Shown here one piece after another: positions 11,249 through 22,184 of a stretch of 64,000 nucleotides of DNA. Made by a program: the position numbers and the translations under genes. Location of the stretch: NCBI GenBank assembly GCA_013368315.1, contig JAACJM010000002.1, forward strand, positions 744,001-808,000, given 5' to 3'. Position 1 is the stretch's first letter, and each line of letters begins with the position of its first letter. The DNA comes from Tetrapyrgos nigripes. Taxonomy: Eukaryota; Basidiomycota; Agaricomycetes; Agaricales; Campanellaceae. The notes below the pieces were generated by a model. The model saw only the letters and a list, made by a program, of their open reading frames with translations. It ran no database searches and was not told the DNA's origin.

Positions 11249-11618
11249 AGAAGAAAAAAGATGGTGGGTGAAGAAAAAAACAAAATGGGACTGTGCATAG
11301 AAATTTCTGACGTCGTTTTTAAAAAAATCGTCCGACTTTGTAAAAAAAAAAAAAAGTGCGATGACGCAAAAAGAGCTTCTCTTCTCGAGTCTAACATAAA
11401 ATTGCATATTTGCGTAAAAACTGTCATATTTGCGCAGATTTGTGCATAGTCGGTTTTCACTGGGGCTGAACTCTTAAACAGCAAAAAAAACACACACTGT
11501 AACACACAGTAAAAAATAAGACATCATAATAAAAAACAGCATATACATTGGTACATTAGATATACATACTGTCTCATTTCATTTAATGCATGAGGGCATC
11601 ATGACCATGACATTTTCG
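11249..11618. other. non-coding flank of the Tnp2 element
   Basis: No gene is seen. It contains an A14 tract (about 11341-11354) and repeated TTTGCG-type words (ATATTTGCGTAAAAAC, ATTTGCGCAGATTTG at 11403-11440), which look like subterminal repeats of a DNA transposon. A clear CACTA or CAGTG terminus could not be assigned, so the right end of the Tnp2 element remains undefined. Confidence 0.4.
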
Positions 11619-12184
11619 TAATGAGTATCCATTCACTCGAAACAGACTGCAAACGCATTCTGTCCTATTGGGCAGATGGCAGAAAATTTATCTGGAAGAG
11701 CTTACGAATAAATTTTCTGAGTTGGGGATGTCCAGAAGGATTAAGATACGACTACCCTAATGCTTCTGGATGACAGACTGCTGTTAGATCCATATGTGTG
11801 TGATAGGATAGAGTTGAATGTGAATATATTTTATGTGGAAGATAATGAGTGAAATTAAGATGGATGGAGAAGGGGAGGTGGTGGGTTGATGTAAAATTGA
11901 GGAAATACTCGCTTAAGGATAGTTATCCTTAAGGAGATGATGGACATGAGGAGGAAAGAGGAAGTTGGTCACGTTATTGTGACGACAGACAACTTCCTTC
12001 TGAAAATGCATTCTCTTTCCGAAGTCATGAAATCTCACTTTTGTAATGAGTATCCATTCACTTGAAACAGATTGCAAACAAATTCTGTCATATTGGGCAG
12101 ACAGTGGAAAATTTATCTGGAAGAGATTACAAATAAATTTTCTGAGTTGGGGATGTCCAGAAGGATTAAGATATGACTACCCGA
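11619..12184. repeat. pair of 143-bp direct repeats
   Basis: Positions about 11619-11761 recur at 12042-12184 (start AATGAGTATCCATTCACT, end GAAGGATTAAGATA..GACTACCC) with roughly 90 percent identity by eye and an offset of about 423 bp. Many differences are C/T or G/A. The 280 bp between are AT-rich and contain AGGATAGTTATCCTTAAGG, an imperfect palindrome. No coding function is seen. It may be part of an unrecognised element that truncated the 5' side of gypsy copy B. Confidence 0.75.
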
Positions 12185-12297
12185 AGCTATTGAGCAAGCT
12201 GAAGCACGTTGTATCAGACGAGGACAGAGCTGACACCCAGAGACTGAACTCATGAACTCTCCTGCAACGTTTCAGGCAATGATGAATACCCTTTTTA

Positions 12298-12762
12298 CAG
12301 TTGTTCTGGAAAATAATGAGAATGACTTTTTTGCTGCACATTACCTAAAAGGGAAGGTGGCGGCCTAGTCTCTTCACACAACACCCTCTAACCAGTGAAG
12401 TATGCCAAGGGACTTAGTGTAGTGATACAATGTAATAGTATTGTAATCTAGCAATTATTTTAGCTACCTCAAGCTTGCCTCGAGCACTAGCTCTCTGACC
12501 GGCGCTGAGACAAGGAGATGTCAACAACTGACTAATCCTCAGAACGGGCTTCCTATGGCCATTGGTATAGACCGGTATTCATTCCAGCCTGACTCCTACA
12601 CCCCTCAGCCTGGCTTCCTTGATGTCAAAATTGATGCAGCGGTTGCTTATGTGGTGGTAGAAGACGAGAAATAAGGCAATCTGTATGGCGGAAGCAGTAC
12701 CTTCCCTTTTAGGTAATGCACGGCAAAAAAAAAGTCATTCTCATTATTTTCCAGAACGACTG
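12298..12762. mobile_element. 465-bp TA-flanked MITE (Tc1/mariner type)
   Basis: Terminal inverted repeats of about 60 bp (CAGTTGTTCTGGAAAATAAT... and ...ATTATTTTCCAGAACGACTG) with a TA duplication at 12296-12297 and 12763-12764. Excision restores the RT frame MMNTLFKDLIDSG. No coding capacity is seen inside. The ends begin CAGT like the Tc1 at 545, but the rest of the TIR is different, so another transposase family would be needed to move it. Confidence 0.93.
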
Positions 12763-12826
12763 TAAGGACCTCATTGATTCAGGAAAAGTAGTTATCTATA
12801 TGGATGACATCTTGATCTTCACAGAG

Positions 12827-13341
12827 TGTCAAGGTTGTCGGTACACTCAATAACCACCCAAGTCACTCAATACGAGAAAGGCGGTTACAAGCGGATAGAT
12901 TGATGTAAGAGATAGAGAGATAGAGAGAGAGAGAGAAAGTAAGCTGACTAGGCTCTGCACTGCGTAGTAAAAGTACAGAGCGGAGACGAAGTGAACGAAC
13001 TAAGGAATAGGTTACAAGGATCACAGGTATATAAGTAAAATATGAACAGATGGGAAAGAGTAGGTAATAATAGACAGTATCATGTGGAAATGTCAAGGGC
13101 AAGAGAATAGTGAGTCAAATATGGATAGATGAAGGTACTGGGTCATACAAAGTGATTGACAGTGAGAATGTCCATGGAGATAGGAATCGGAGGAGATAAG
13201 AAGGTGAGTCATAGATCTAGAGAGATGGTAACTATAGATGATGATGAGAAATGGTTGACGTTTATGGGGTTAGAGTGGGAAGTAGATAGTATAGGGAAAC
13301 GAGTAGAAGGGAAATGAATAGGTGGGGAGCGATTCATGACA
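12827..13341 (-). repeat. solo LTR inserted in gypsy copy B
   Basis: 515 bp in reverse orientation, TGTCATGAATCGCTCC at its 5' end (near 13341) and CAACCTTGACA at its 3' end (12827), flanked by a 5-bp target duplication CAGAG (12822-12826 and 13342-13346). No internal region is present, so it is the product of LTR-LTR recombination. It combines the start seen in the copy A LTR with the end seen in the copy B LTR. The insertion falls just after the [10 protein letters not shown] codons of the host reverse transcriptase. Confidence 0.95.
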
Positions 13342-13512
13342 CAGAGACTTTAGAGGAACATTGACAAATGGTCAAACAAGTACTTGCACGACTTCAGGAA
13401 AATGACCTTTATGCCAAACCAGAGAAATGTACCTTTGAAGCTAGCTCGGTAGAATTCCTAGGTCTCATCATCTCTCACAACACATTGGCAATGGATCCTA
13501 TCAAAGTCAAAG

Positions 13513-13791
13513 CACTGGGTGCAAACACTTGTAATTCCTTGGATATACAGAGGAATTACATAAGACTTACACTGGTACACTCAATATGTAAGTCCACTTG
13601 ACTTACTGAAGTATTACCAGAGACCAAGAAAAATAGAACAATTATATATGACTATTGTAAGGCATGAAGTCTCACAGTGGTCTTTGGTAATACTTCAGTA
13701 AGTCAAGTGGACTTACATATTGAGTGTACTAGTGTAAGTCTTGTGTAATTCCTCTGTATATCCAAGGAATTACAAGTGTTTGCACCCAGTG
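13513..13791. mobile_element. 279-bp foldback MITE with CACTG ends
   Basis: Almost the whole element is an inverted repeat with arms of about 115 bp, starting CACTGGGTGCAAACACTTG and ending in its reverse complement. It is flanked by AAG (13510-13512 and 13792-13794). Excision restores the host pol frame IKVKGVTKWPTP. CACTG termini with a 3-bp duplication fit the CACTA/EnSpm superfamily. A second element with the same CACTGGGTGCA start lies at 45136-45284. Confidence 0.92.
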
Positions 13792-16081
13792 AAGGTGTCA
13801 CCAAATGGCCAACACCATGAAATGTCAAGGATGTTCAATCATTCCTGGGATTCGGAAACTTCTATCGTTGTTTTATACATGATTTCTCTAAGGTCACTCA
13901 ACTGCTTTTTGATCTTACAAAGAAGGATGAACCTTGGAAGTGGAGTGTTGATACAGAAAGAGCCTTTCAGGCACTCAAAGATGCGTTTACTTCTTCACCA
14001 GTCCTTTTGATGCCTGATCATTCTAAACCATATTGAATAGAAGTAGATGCTTCCAATTATGCCACTGGAGGTATTCTGTCACAGAAAGGATCAGATGACA
14101 AGTGGCATCCAGTCACTTACCTATCGAAATCCTTATCTGAGACTGAACGAAACTACGACATTCACAATAAAGAGTTGTTAGCAATCATATGGGTGTTGGA
14201 GGCTTGGCGACACTATCTTGAAGGTGCACCACATACTATCAAGATCTTCACCAACCACAAAAATCTAGAATACTTCACCACTTCTCAGAAACTAAGCTGA
14301 CAACAAGCAAGAATGGCTCTGTTTCTTACCAGATTTGACTTCATCCTTATCCATAAATCCAGAAGTCTTAATTGAAGTGATCCTCTCTCTTGAAGACCAG
14401 ATCATAAAGAGGGGGTCAAAGATGACAATAAGGACAGAGTGTTACTAGACCCCAAGTTCTTCAGAATTCGAGCTATGAGACTGGGGTCAGTGATTGCAAT
14501 TGGAGATGCTGAACTAAGAAGATGTATTAAAGAGTGTCCAAAGAAAGACAAGGAAGTCGTGAGTGCTCTTGAAGTCATCTTAAACAATGGTCCATGCTCG
14601 CTGGTCAAGAACCTACAGGAATGGAATTACAAAGACATGATTATTTTGTTCCAAGGCAAAGTCTATGTCCCCTACGACCAACAACTACATAGAGACATAG
14701 TCAAGATGCATCACAATAGTCTCACTGCCAGACACCCAGGCCAGTTCAAAACCTATGAACTAGTTAGCAGGGAGTTTTGGTGGCCTGATATGTCAGTGTT
14801 TATTTGTGATTATGTCGAAGGATGCACTACTTGCCAATTGACCAAGGCACAAAACCATCCATTACATGTACCATTGGTCCTGAACAATGTTCCAGAACAG
14901 CCCTTTGGTAACATCACCACTGATTTTATCACGGATCTTCCAGAATGTGAAGGTTTCAACACAATTCATGTAACAGTTGACCGGTCGACTAAGACAGTAG
15001 TCATTTCTCCCTGCTGAAAAGATATTGATAGTGACAGTACTATTGATGTTTTGTTCAATAACACTTGGTGATGGTATGGTCTATGGGACAAAATGATATC
15101 AGATTGAGGACCACAATTCACAAGCCAGGTTATGAGAGGGATATATGCTAAGTTAAGTATCACCTCAGCTCTCAGTATGGCTTATCACCCCCAAACAGAC
15201 AGCAAGACAGAAAGGTTCAATCAAGAACTGGAACAATACTTACAAACATTCTGCGACTATCATCAGAACAGTTGGGTCAAATATTTACCATATGCCGAAT
15301 TTTGTCATAACACCCGAGTACATTCAGCCACTGGAAATCACCTTTTGAATTACTTCATGGATATCTTCCTCGACTCTTTCCTTCAATCAATCCTTCTTCA
15401 CATGTATTGAAAGTAGAAGAACACCTTCAAAACTTAGAGGAGATATGGGAAGAATTGAAAACAAGTTTAACAATGGTGGCAGAGTTGATGAAAAGACAGA
15501 ATATGGACCATGTAAAAGAAGGGATAAAGTTCAAAGTTGGAGATAAAGTGCTACTAGATGGAAAGAACTTAAAAACAACTAGGCCAAAAGCTAAGTTGGC
15601 TAATCATTGTCATGGACCATTCAAAATCACTGACATAATTGGCAAAGTTAACTATCATCTCAAACTGCCAAACACCTGGTGAATTCATCCAGTCTTCCAC
15701 ACTTCACTACTATCACCATACAAGGAGACTAAAGCTCATGGAGTGAACTATCCAGGGGAACCAGTGGAGTTACTGCCAGAAGATAATGAGTATGACGTAG
15801 AGGCGATTCTAGATTCAAAGCCAACTAGGAATCGTCGAGGAGTGCAGTATTTGGTCAAATGGTTGGACTACTCGGACTCTGAGAATTCATGGGAACCAGC
15901 TTCAGGTTTGACAAAATTGAAGGAGATGATTGAAACCTTCCATTGAGAACATCCAGACACATATTGACCACCAAACCTAATACAGGAAGGATCCATGGTA
16001 TGATCAATGGAAATTAGTTTCGAAGACATTTGGAGAAGTACACATGTGCTCCAGGCGAAAGCACAACTTAAAGAGGGGGTA

Positions 16082-16535
16082 TGTCACAAACTGCTACAGT
16101 TCTTTGTCCTCCTTCCTCTTCCACTACATTATTGAACCCATTTTCTGATCATTCATCTATTGGATTTCCTTGATAAACCTTTTAAACCTTATATTATTGA
16201 CTTTGAACCTTATAAAACCTGTCAAACTCTATAATAACTGTCAATCAATCTTCCATTCCATCAATTCTATCTTTACCTTACATTTCTCCACTTTCTCCTA
16301 CGTTTCTCCTATTTCTCCTATCTTTTTCCTATCACTTATTCATTGCTCTTCTATATAAACCACTAGACATTCTAGTTAGTCCTTTAGTTCATTCACTTTG
16401 TCTCTGCTCCATACTATACTACACAGTGTAGAGCCTAGTCAGCTTACTCTTTTTTCTCTATCTCTCTTAACTCTCAATCGATCTTATTTGTGTGACTTGG
16501 GTGGTTTGACATTGAGTGTACCAGCAACCTTGACA
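16082..16535 (+). repeat. 3' LTR of gypsy copy B
   Basis: 454 bp from TGTCACAAACTGC to GCAACCTTGACA, preceded by the purine run AAAGAGGGGGTA. A TATATAAACC box lies near 16352, and the CTTTAGTTCATTCACTTTGTC segment resembles the LTR of copy A. The GTGACTTGGGTGGTTT segment near the end is shared with other LTRs here. Confidence 0.9.
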
Positions 16536-17446
16536 ATCCCTTTAGTACCATAGTTCAAACATAGTCAGTTACTAGGGTTTTCCTCTGATTTCTCTGATTA
16601 TGGTGCAATTCTCAACCAGTGATCATTTAGCGCTAGAGTCTGGGTCATATAGCCTACGCATTCCTTGCCCATGAATAGGGGCTTCACTTTCCCTTGAGTC
16701 ACACTGGCAGTACTAAGCACATTATAGTAGGAATTGTTACAAAGTCTTTATAGAACTTTGTATAGTATATAGGGTGGATCTGCTACTATAACTGAAGCAC
16801 TGTACACATCAACCATAGGACTTAGAATAAGCATATCCTATCCATAAGTACTTAGCTTTATTATACTGGTGCATACACTTAGTCCACTAGCACTTTAACT
16901 AGCAGTTCAGGACTCACTCTAGTCCTTTATATCCCAATTGAAGTGGTGAACCAGCTTTCTAACCACCAATTAAGATTTCTATACATGAATTTTGTATGAC
17001 ATATCATTGGTGCACCCAATGGGCTGTGTTCATCTATTACAGAGTCATGGCACATCACTGCTGTCAAGCAACCATGGCATCATTCTAACCAGAGGCTTGA
17101 CAAAGTAGCAGCACTTGGATCTGACCTTGTCCACTGTGGCTTCCTTGCACCTGAACATGGCACCTGGGTGGATCTGTTTGACAATGGAGATGAGGATGAC
17201 AATGCTGCTGAGGGTGAATGGAGTCAGATAGGAGTTGTTTTGGCAAAAACTTATGGTCAGTCTAATTTTGGAAATGTGAAATACTCTGTCATATTAATAT
17301 TTTTTTTACTACCTAATAGAATGAGAATATCCTACCAGAATAGATGAGCTTTCACAAGTTCTCAAGCAGCCCCATCTCCCCTCATTGATACTCTCCTTCC
17401 TCAATAGCCACTTGGAGATCAGCCTCACAGCTCTACCACCTGACTT
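16536..17446. other. intergenic, with an unrecognised open stretch
   Basis: AT-rich sequence with no recognisable gene. About 17048-17280 is open on the plus strand for roughly 75 codons of protein-like composition (HITAVKQPWHHSNQRLDKVA, then GFLAPEHGTWVDLFDNGDE) and is followed by a possible donor. This could be a remnant exon of an unidentified element. GGTGCACCCAATGGGC near 17010 is a short imperfect palindrome. Confidence 0.35.
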
Positions 17447-17708
17447 CATCAGGAAAAACCTCGATTGCAATTTTAGCCTAAATTTATCATAATTGTACCA
17501 AGTCGCGTAAATGTAGATAAATCGAGGTGGCTTTCATTATGCAAAATTGTACATAACGCTGTAGGATTTCTGGATACTACTAGTAGTAAGCTCAGTGGTA
17601 ATAAAAAAACAAGTACTTATAGCATGGTCTGCTCTGCTATACTACATCAGTCCATAGACAAGAATTGGTTGCTTTCACCAAGTCCCCAGCAAGGTCCCAA
17701 ACGCGCTC

Positions 17709-18446
17709 TCAAAGGTCATGCAGCTGCACCTTGAGATCGTAATTCTCCCTCTCCAGAAGCCTAAAAGACCTTTCCGCAGCTGCTAGCTTCTCCTTGGTAG
17801 ATTTTCGGGCTGTAGATGCTGTTTTGAGATGCTGCTGTAGTACGTTGACTAGAAGTTGTGCTTCGAATAGTTGATTGGATGGGTCAGAGGTAGATCCTAG
17901 ATCATAAACACATTACAAAAAAAAAGATTAGAAAGCTGCCATTGGTGAATAAGTCGGGTACGCACTGTGACTGGAGTCATGTGAGACGTTGGTGATGTCG
18001 TCCAAAATTTTTTTCGGGTGAGTCCCACAATGTCTTGTCTGTTTCTATATGTGCCTGTATGTTTTCATACTCCTCCTGCAGCTGCTTACAATGGATATTT
18101 CCATTCTGGAGGGTTTTCAGTGCAGAACAGACAGAACCGCCTGAATGCACTCTAAAGTCATATCAGCGGCCGTTCGACGAAAAATGGGCAGTTACACACC
18201 TAGTACCAGCCTTTAATCGTATCATCATTGTTCTTTCTGGTGTCTCTGGCTCAGTACTAGAGTCTGAGTCGCTTGAGTCTTCCGCATTGTGAGCTCTAGT
18301 AAAGAAAAACATAAGTTGTGATCCAAGACAATAAAACAGCCAACTGGGACGCACTCAGCTTTGATTTTTAAGCTTGTTTCCGGAGTCCTAATAATCATCG
18401 GACTTGGTGTCTGTGAGGAAGGAATTTGGCTAACAGATCTGGGCAT
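17709..18446 (-). CDS. coiled-coil accessory protein of the Plavaka element
   Basis: Start at an ATG ending at 18446 (MPRSVSQIPSSQTPSPM). Exon 1 ends after LKIKA. A 59-nt intron leads to an acidic Ser/Asp/Glu exon (NAEDSSDSDSSTEPETPERT), and a second 48-nt intron leads to an exon with CKQLQEEYENIQAHIETD. The frame then needs a one-base shift at an A7 run (about 18004-18010) to reach ILDDITNVSHDSSH. A third intron precedes the last exon, which is a Leu/Gln/Glu-rich coiled coil (LLVNVLQQHLKTAS to LERENYDLKVQLHDL) ending at 17709. Function unknown. It lies downstream of the transposase on the same strand, as the second gene does in the Tnp2 element. The A7 slip suggests a fresh frameshift or an undetected splice. 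Confidence 0.55.
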
Positions 18447-18773
18447 GCATCAGAGACATACTGGTATGGATTGCAGACAAGGCATCACCTGGAAAGTGGT
18501 TTCAGACGTTTGGAAGGGCTTTTGGGAGTAATAGATGATCTTTTGAGACGTTGAGGAGGTGACATTGTAACGTTAAAGATGTTGAGGAGCAATAGAAGGT
18601 GATGGAAAAGCCAATAAAGCAGTCAGCACACAAGACGCATGACACCTTCCATATTGGGCTTCATTGGCCTGGCACTCCTCCTCAATCTTGTATGTGCGAG
18701 ATATTGTCTGTGAGTCAAATACACCAAGAAATACACTAAAGTAGAGGTATACCATCAAAAAAAAATATGTTAT

Positions 18774-21700
18774 CTAAGCTACACTAGTAAATAACTGGTA
18801 CATATGCCGGTCACTATCAGTATTCATGAAAAAATGAGAACACTTCTCTAGAACCGTGCTACTGGTCCATTCACGAGATGCGACTCGTCCGAATGCGGGG
18901 ATCATATGAGCACTGCGTATCAGGCGCCGAATATCTACAACACTCGCCAAACGCCCTCCATCTACATTGCAACGCGAAACCTTGTAGTACCCATGGTTTT
19001 TGTCCTGGCATGCAAAGGGTGTGAACCATTCCACATAGGCCAAATGACTAGGACACTGACTCTCTGGAACACCCTCAAAGACAGCTGATATGTCCTTGTC
19101 TTTGATAGAGAATATAACGCGCACCTGGCCAACATGCAGGTCTGTCAAATTGCAGTTAGTCATGACCGAGACGGTAAACTGTGTTAAACCCACCATGGGA
19201 AACATTATCGTAACCTTGAGAGTCATTAATACAGATGAGAGCAGTATCAAAACGCCCTGGGATAATGTGATTGCGTTTGTCATAACGAGAGGGTTGAGCA
19301 TGTATGGAGTCGGCTGTAGTCAAGGTGTCCATGAAGAAGTCCTGTCGTAGATACTTGATGCGGTGAAAGACAGAAACAGTGTCGATAGAAAGAAAATGAT
19401 AGTCGATTTCATCTTGCAGTCAATGACCAGAAAGAGTGGGGTTTGCCAGCTCGACCAAAAAGCGTGACAGAGCGTCTGCAAAAAAGGTGGCTCCATAGTG
19501 GGTGATGAGGTCTGTAATCACCACAGAGCGTACAGAGGGATGCTTGGTCATGTGAAGGATGTGTGTCATATTAAAGCCAGGGGAGACCCAATGCAACTGC
19601 AACTCAGGTTGCATTCCACTCAACCTCCACTCAACATGAGCCTCATGAGACATCACCTTCTCCTTCCGCTCCGACCATGCCGTCATTTGGGGGTATTCAT
19701 CCTTCTTATTAGTTGCCCTATATGCATCTTTGGTGTAGTCGATGTGGAGGCGTTCAGTGTACTCTGTGTTGAAGTTGTCAAATGTACCCATCATGCGGAC
19801 AGTTTCGACATAATGGTTTAGGAAGTGGATTTTCGGAATGCGGAAGTCTGACCTGATGTCGAGGTCTCGAAAGATGGACTTGTTCTCATGAAATTGCTGA
19901 AGAGCATTTTCCATGAGCAAGAGTGTTTTGTTGGAGTGGACAGGGTACTGGGTGAGGAAAAGGAAGTCGATAAGGCCACGAAGACAGTGGTGAAGACCAA
20001 CATTGGACATTCCACCTGGAAGAGGAGCATCTGCAACAATACCAAGCAAAAAACGGGCAATTTGGTCGTGTTCTTGACCAGTAACATGTGATAAGGTGGA
20101 GATACCCTTCATGAAGATACAAATATTGTGATTTGGAGGGAGACGATGGCAGCGAGCATCTATCTCATGAGCACCATATCCACTGATGATCCAGCCCTTC
20201 AGATGCTTAAGCATGCCCTGGTAGAGTTGGTGAAGTATGTCGGGGGTAATGGAGAGGAAGATGTTTGAATAGGGAAGGTCTACCCAAAAAGGCTCAAAGA
20301 CAGGCCTCATAGAAGCCTCCTTGCATGCTCGAACGAAAACAGAGGCACCTTCCCCAACCTTCTTCAAAACTTCTTGAACTGCTCCTAGACTGTGGAGTGG
20401 ATGTGGTTCGGTGTTCTCTCCAACTCGTTGCCGAGGAATGGTACACCGGGGACAGAACCCAGTTATCCCACATGTTACGAGAATTTGTTCAGGGTAGTCC
20501 CCGATGTAGACTACGAAGATAGGATGACCCAATCGGTCAACCCCATCACCACTAGTCATCACAATTCCAGATGCACCAGCATCCACTAAGGGCTGCACAA
20601 TATGTTTCATGCAAGCGTGGAACAGGTTGGCGACACAGTGACGACGAGAAGCTGGAGACTGGATGTGTTCTAGGCGGGTAGATGGAAGATAGCCGAGAAG
20701 CACATAAGCGCGCTTCGAAGGCTTTCGGCGGATTTCTTTGGGTATGTTACCAAGGGAAAGGTACACCGGATACGCGGTCTTGTTTCGGAAAACAGTGACT
20801 TGTGTTTTGTCAGAGGAAAGGATGAGGGGAATGATAGTACGACCAGGACCCGCAGTTTGATCAAGTTTTTCCTAAATAGGATGTAACATTTCAGAACCAG
20901 ACCAGAATAAATCCTAGTTATGACAGCCGCTTACCTGGGTAGACCACCACCACTGGCTGGTATGCATATCATGGTACAGCTGATCAGAACAGCTGCTATC
21001 CTCGAAATGGCGTTCAGGCGCAAACTTCAAGTAGGGAGCGAATTCAGGGTCGTTGTACAGAGCCTTGACGCACTGCAAGATGTTGCGAAAGAAAACTTCA
21101 AAAACTTTGCCCATGACTACCACTTTCTGCCACTCAAATTGGGGCTGGCTAGGAAGGTTGTTGTCAATAATCTTGTTGAGTTCGGTGGCGTTCTTGAATG
21201 ACAATCCCAGCTGTTCTGAGACCTAAGTATGATCAAAGCAAGTTAAACATAATTCGAAGAATAAAGAGAATAAATAAAATGACCCACCCCGTCAATAGAT
21301 AAAAGGTCAGAGAGTGCTGTAGAGCTCGGACCCCGCATCTTTGCCCATTTTGCGACCCTCCAATCAATCTCCAAAGTAAACGGTGCCCAAAAATTTGCTG
21401 CATGCCCTAAATCTGCTCTATAAGCCTCATGTGCACTAACTCGAGCAGTTTGGAATGAAAGGGGTGCACCTGCACGAGGATCTGGGTACTGTTGGATATG
21501 AGGTTGTCGGAAAGTGGTCGATTGTGTAGGTGGAGGTGGCCGAGAGTTGGGTAGTGCATCGCTTTCCGAGTCAATACCATCACTCTCCATTTCTTCCTGT
21601 ACGCCAAGCCAGTACTGTTCCTCACTTGCCAACTCTGCTTCCCCATGGTCTTCGCATTCTGCTACACCAGCTGCGTCTTCATTGTCCAAATCCTCTGAGT

Positions 21701-22028
21701 CAGACTTGGATACCAATGCCCCAAGATTGTCTAAAGTGGTGTGTGCACAGCCACTGTCATCAGCTACAATGGGACTTCCTACACGAGATGAAATGTCGAC
21801 AGAATTCTGGAGATCGTTGTAGTCTCCGAAGTAGTCACCTTGAGCATCGGTATGACTCAGAGTGGGACTGCCAAAAAGATTGAGAAAGTTTGCGGTCGCT
21901 TGTGAGCTAGGTCCAGGGTTCTTCTCGAGCAGTTGCGCATACTCTCGACAAATTGGGTCTTGTGTCCGGTGAAGATGTTGTGTGAGTCGTTGGTACCGTT
22001 TGCCACATCCTTGGCAGAACTCAGACAT
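18774..22028 (-). pseudogene. Plavaka-family transposase with one premature TGA
   Basis: Starts at the ATG ending at 22028 with an N-terminal zinc finger (FCQGCGKRYQRLTQHLHR: C5, C8, H18/H20, C27). Exon 1 runs to about 21290, exon 2 (VSEQLGLSFKNATELNKIID to HTSQWWWSTQ) covers about 21222-20933, and exon 3 starts near 20872 with EKLDQTAGPGRTIIPLILS. Core motifs include TSGDGVDRLGHP, CGITGFCPRC, SITPDILHQLYQGMLKHLK, NFNTEYTERLHIDYTKDAY and HLAYVEWFTPF. These are characteristic of Plavaka transposases, and ILHQLYQG corresponds to the D/E-x-H region of the CACTA relatives. A TGA at 19420-19422 (NPTLSGH*LQDEIDYHF) interrupts an otherwise open frame; one further intron lies near 19130-19210 and the protein ends at 18774. 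A single CGA to TGA change would explain the stop. Confidence 0.88.
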
Positions 22029-22184
22029 GGTAACTGGTATTGTGCAGATGAGCTTAGAAGGTTGTCAAAAGGAGCAGAACAATATAATGCCGCACCTTGA
22101 AAAAACCAAATATTTGTCACACCACTCTTTTCATGACTACCACCATCGTCCATGCCCTTAAACTCTCTCAGTGATATCCTTGCG
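22029..22184. promoter_or_regulatory. short divergent intergenic region (putative bidirectional promoter)
   Basis: Only 156 bp separate the start codons of the Plavaka transposase (minus) and the DUF6532-like gene (plus). No clear TATA box is seen on either strand. The tight head-to-head layout suggests co-regulation of the two genes and supports the view that both belong to one element. Confidence 0.4.

Larger units (their letters stand above)
12252..15967 (+). pseudogene. pol: gypsy copy B pol (RT to chromodomain), degraded
   Basis: RT resumes after the first MITE with [19 protein letters not shown], then after the solo LTR with QMVKQVLARLQENDLYAKPE, and after the second MITE with VTKWPTP. 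RNase H (VDASNYATGGILS near 14050), integrase zinc region (MHHNSLTARHPGQFKTYELV near 14710), integrase core (TDFITDLP near 14925, AYHPQTDSKTERFNQELEQ near 15185) and chromodomain (EYDVEAILDSK to YLVKWLDYSDSENSW, 15790-15895) all follow. TGA codons recur at Arg positions seen in copy A or typical of the family (KPY*IEVD, NTW*WYGLW, ISD*GPQF, NTW*IHPVF). Codon use is more AT-rich than in copy A, consistent with greater age. Confidence 0.88.
12245..16535 (+). mobile_element. Ty3/gypsy chromovirus copy B, 5'-truncated and nested
   Basis: Second, more diverged chromovirus of the same group as copy A. It starts abruptly in the middle of the reverse transcriptase ([16 protein letters not shown] at about 12250) and ends with a complete 3' LTR (16082-16535). 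Three later elements interrupt it in order: a TA-flanked MITE (12298-12762), a solo LTR (12827-13341) and a CACTG-ended MITE (13513-13791). Removing each restores the pol reading frame across the junction. The missing 5' half may have been lost by deletion near 12245. Confidence 0.9.
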
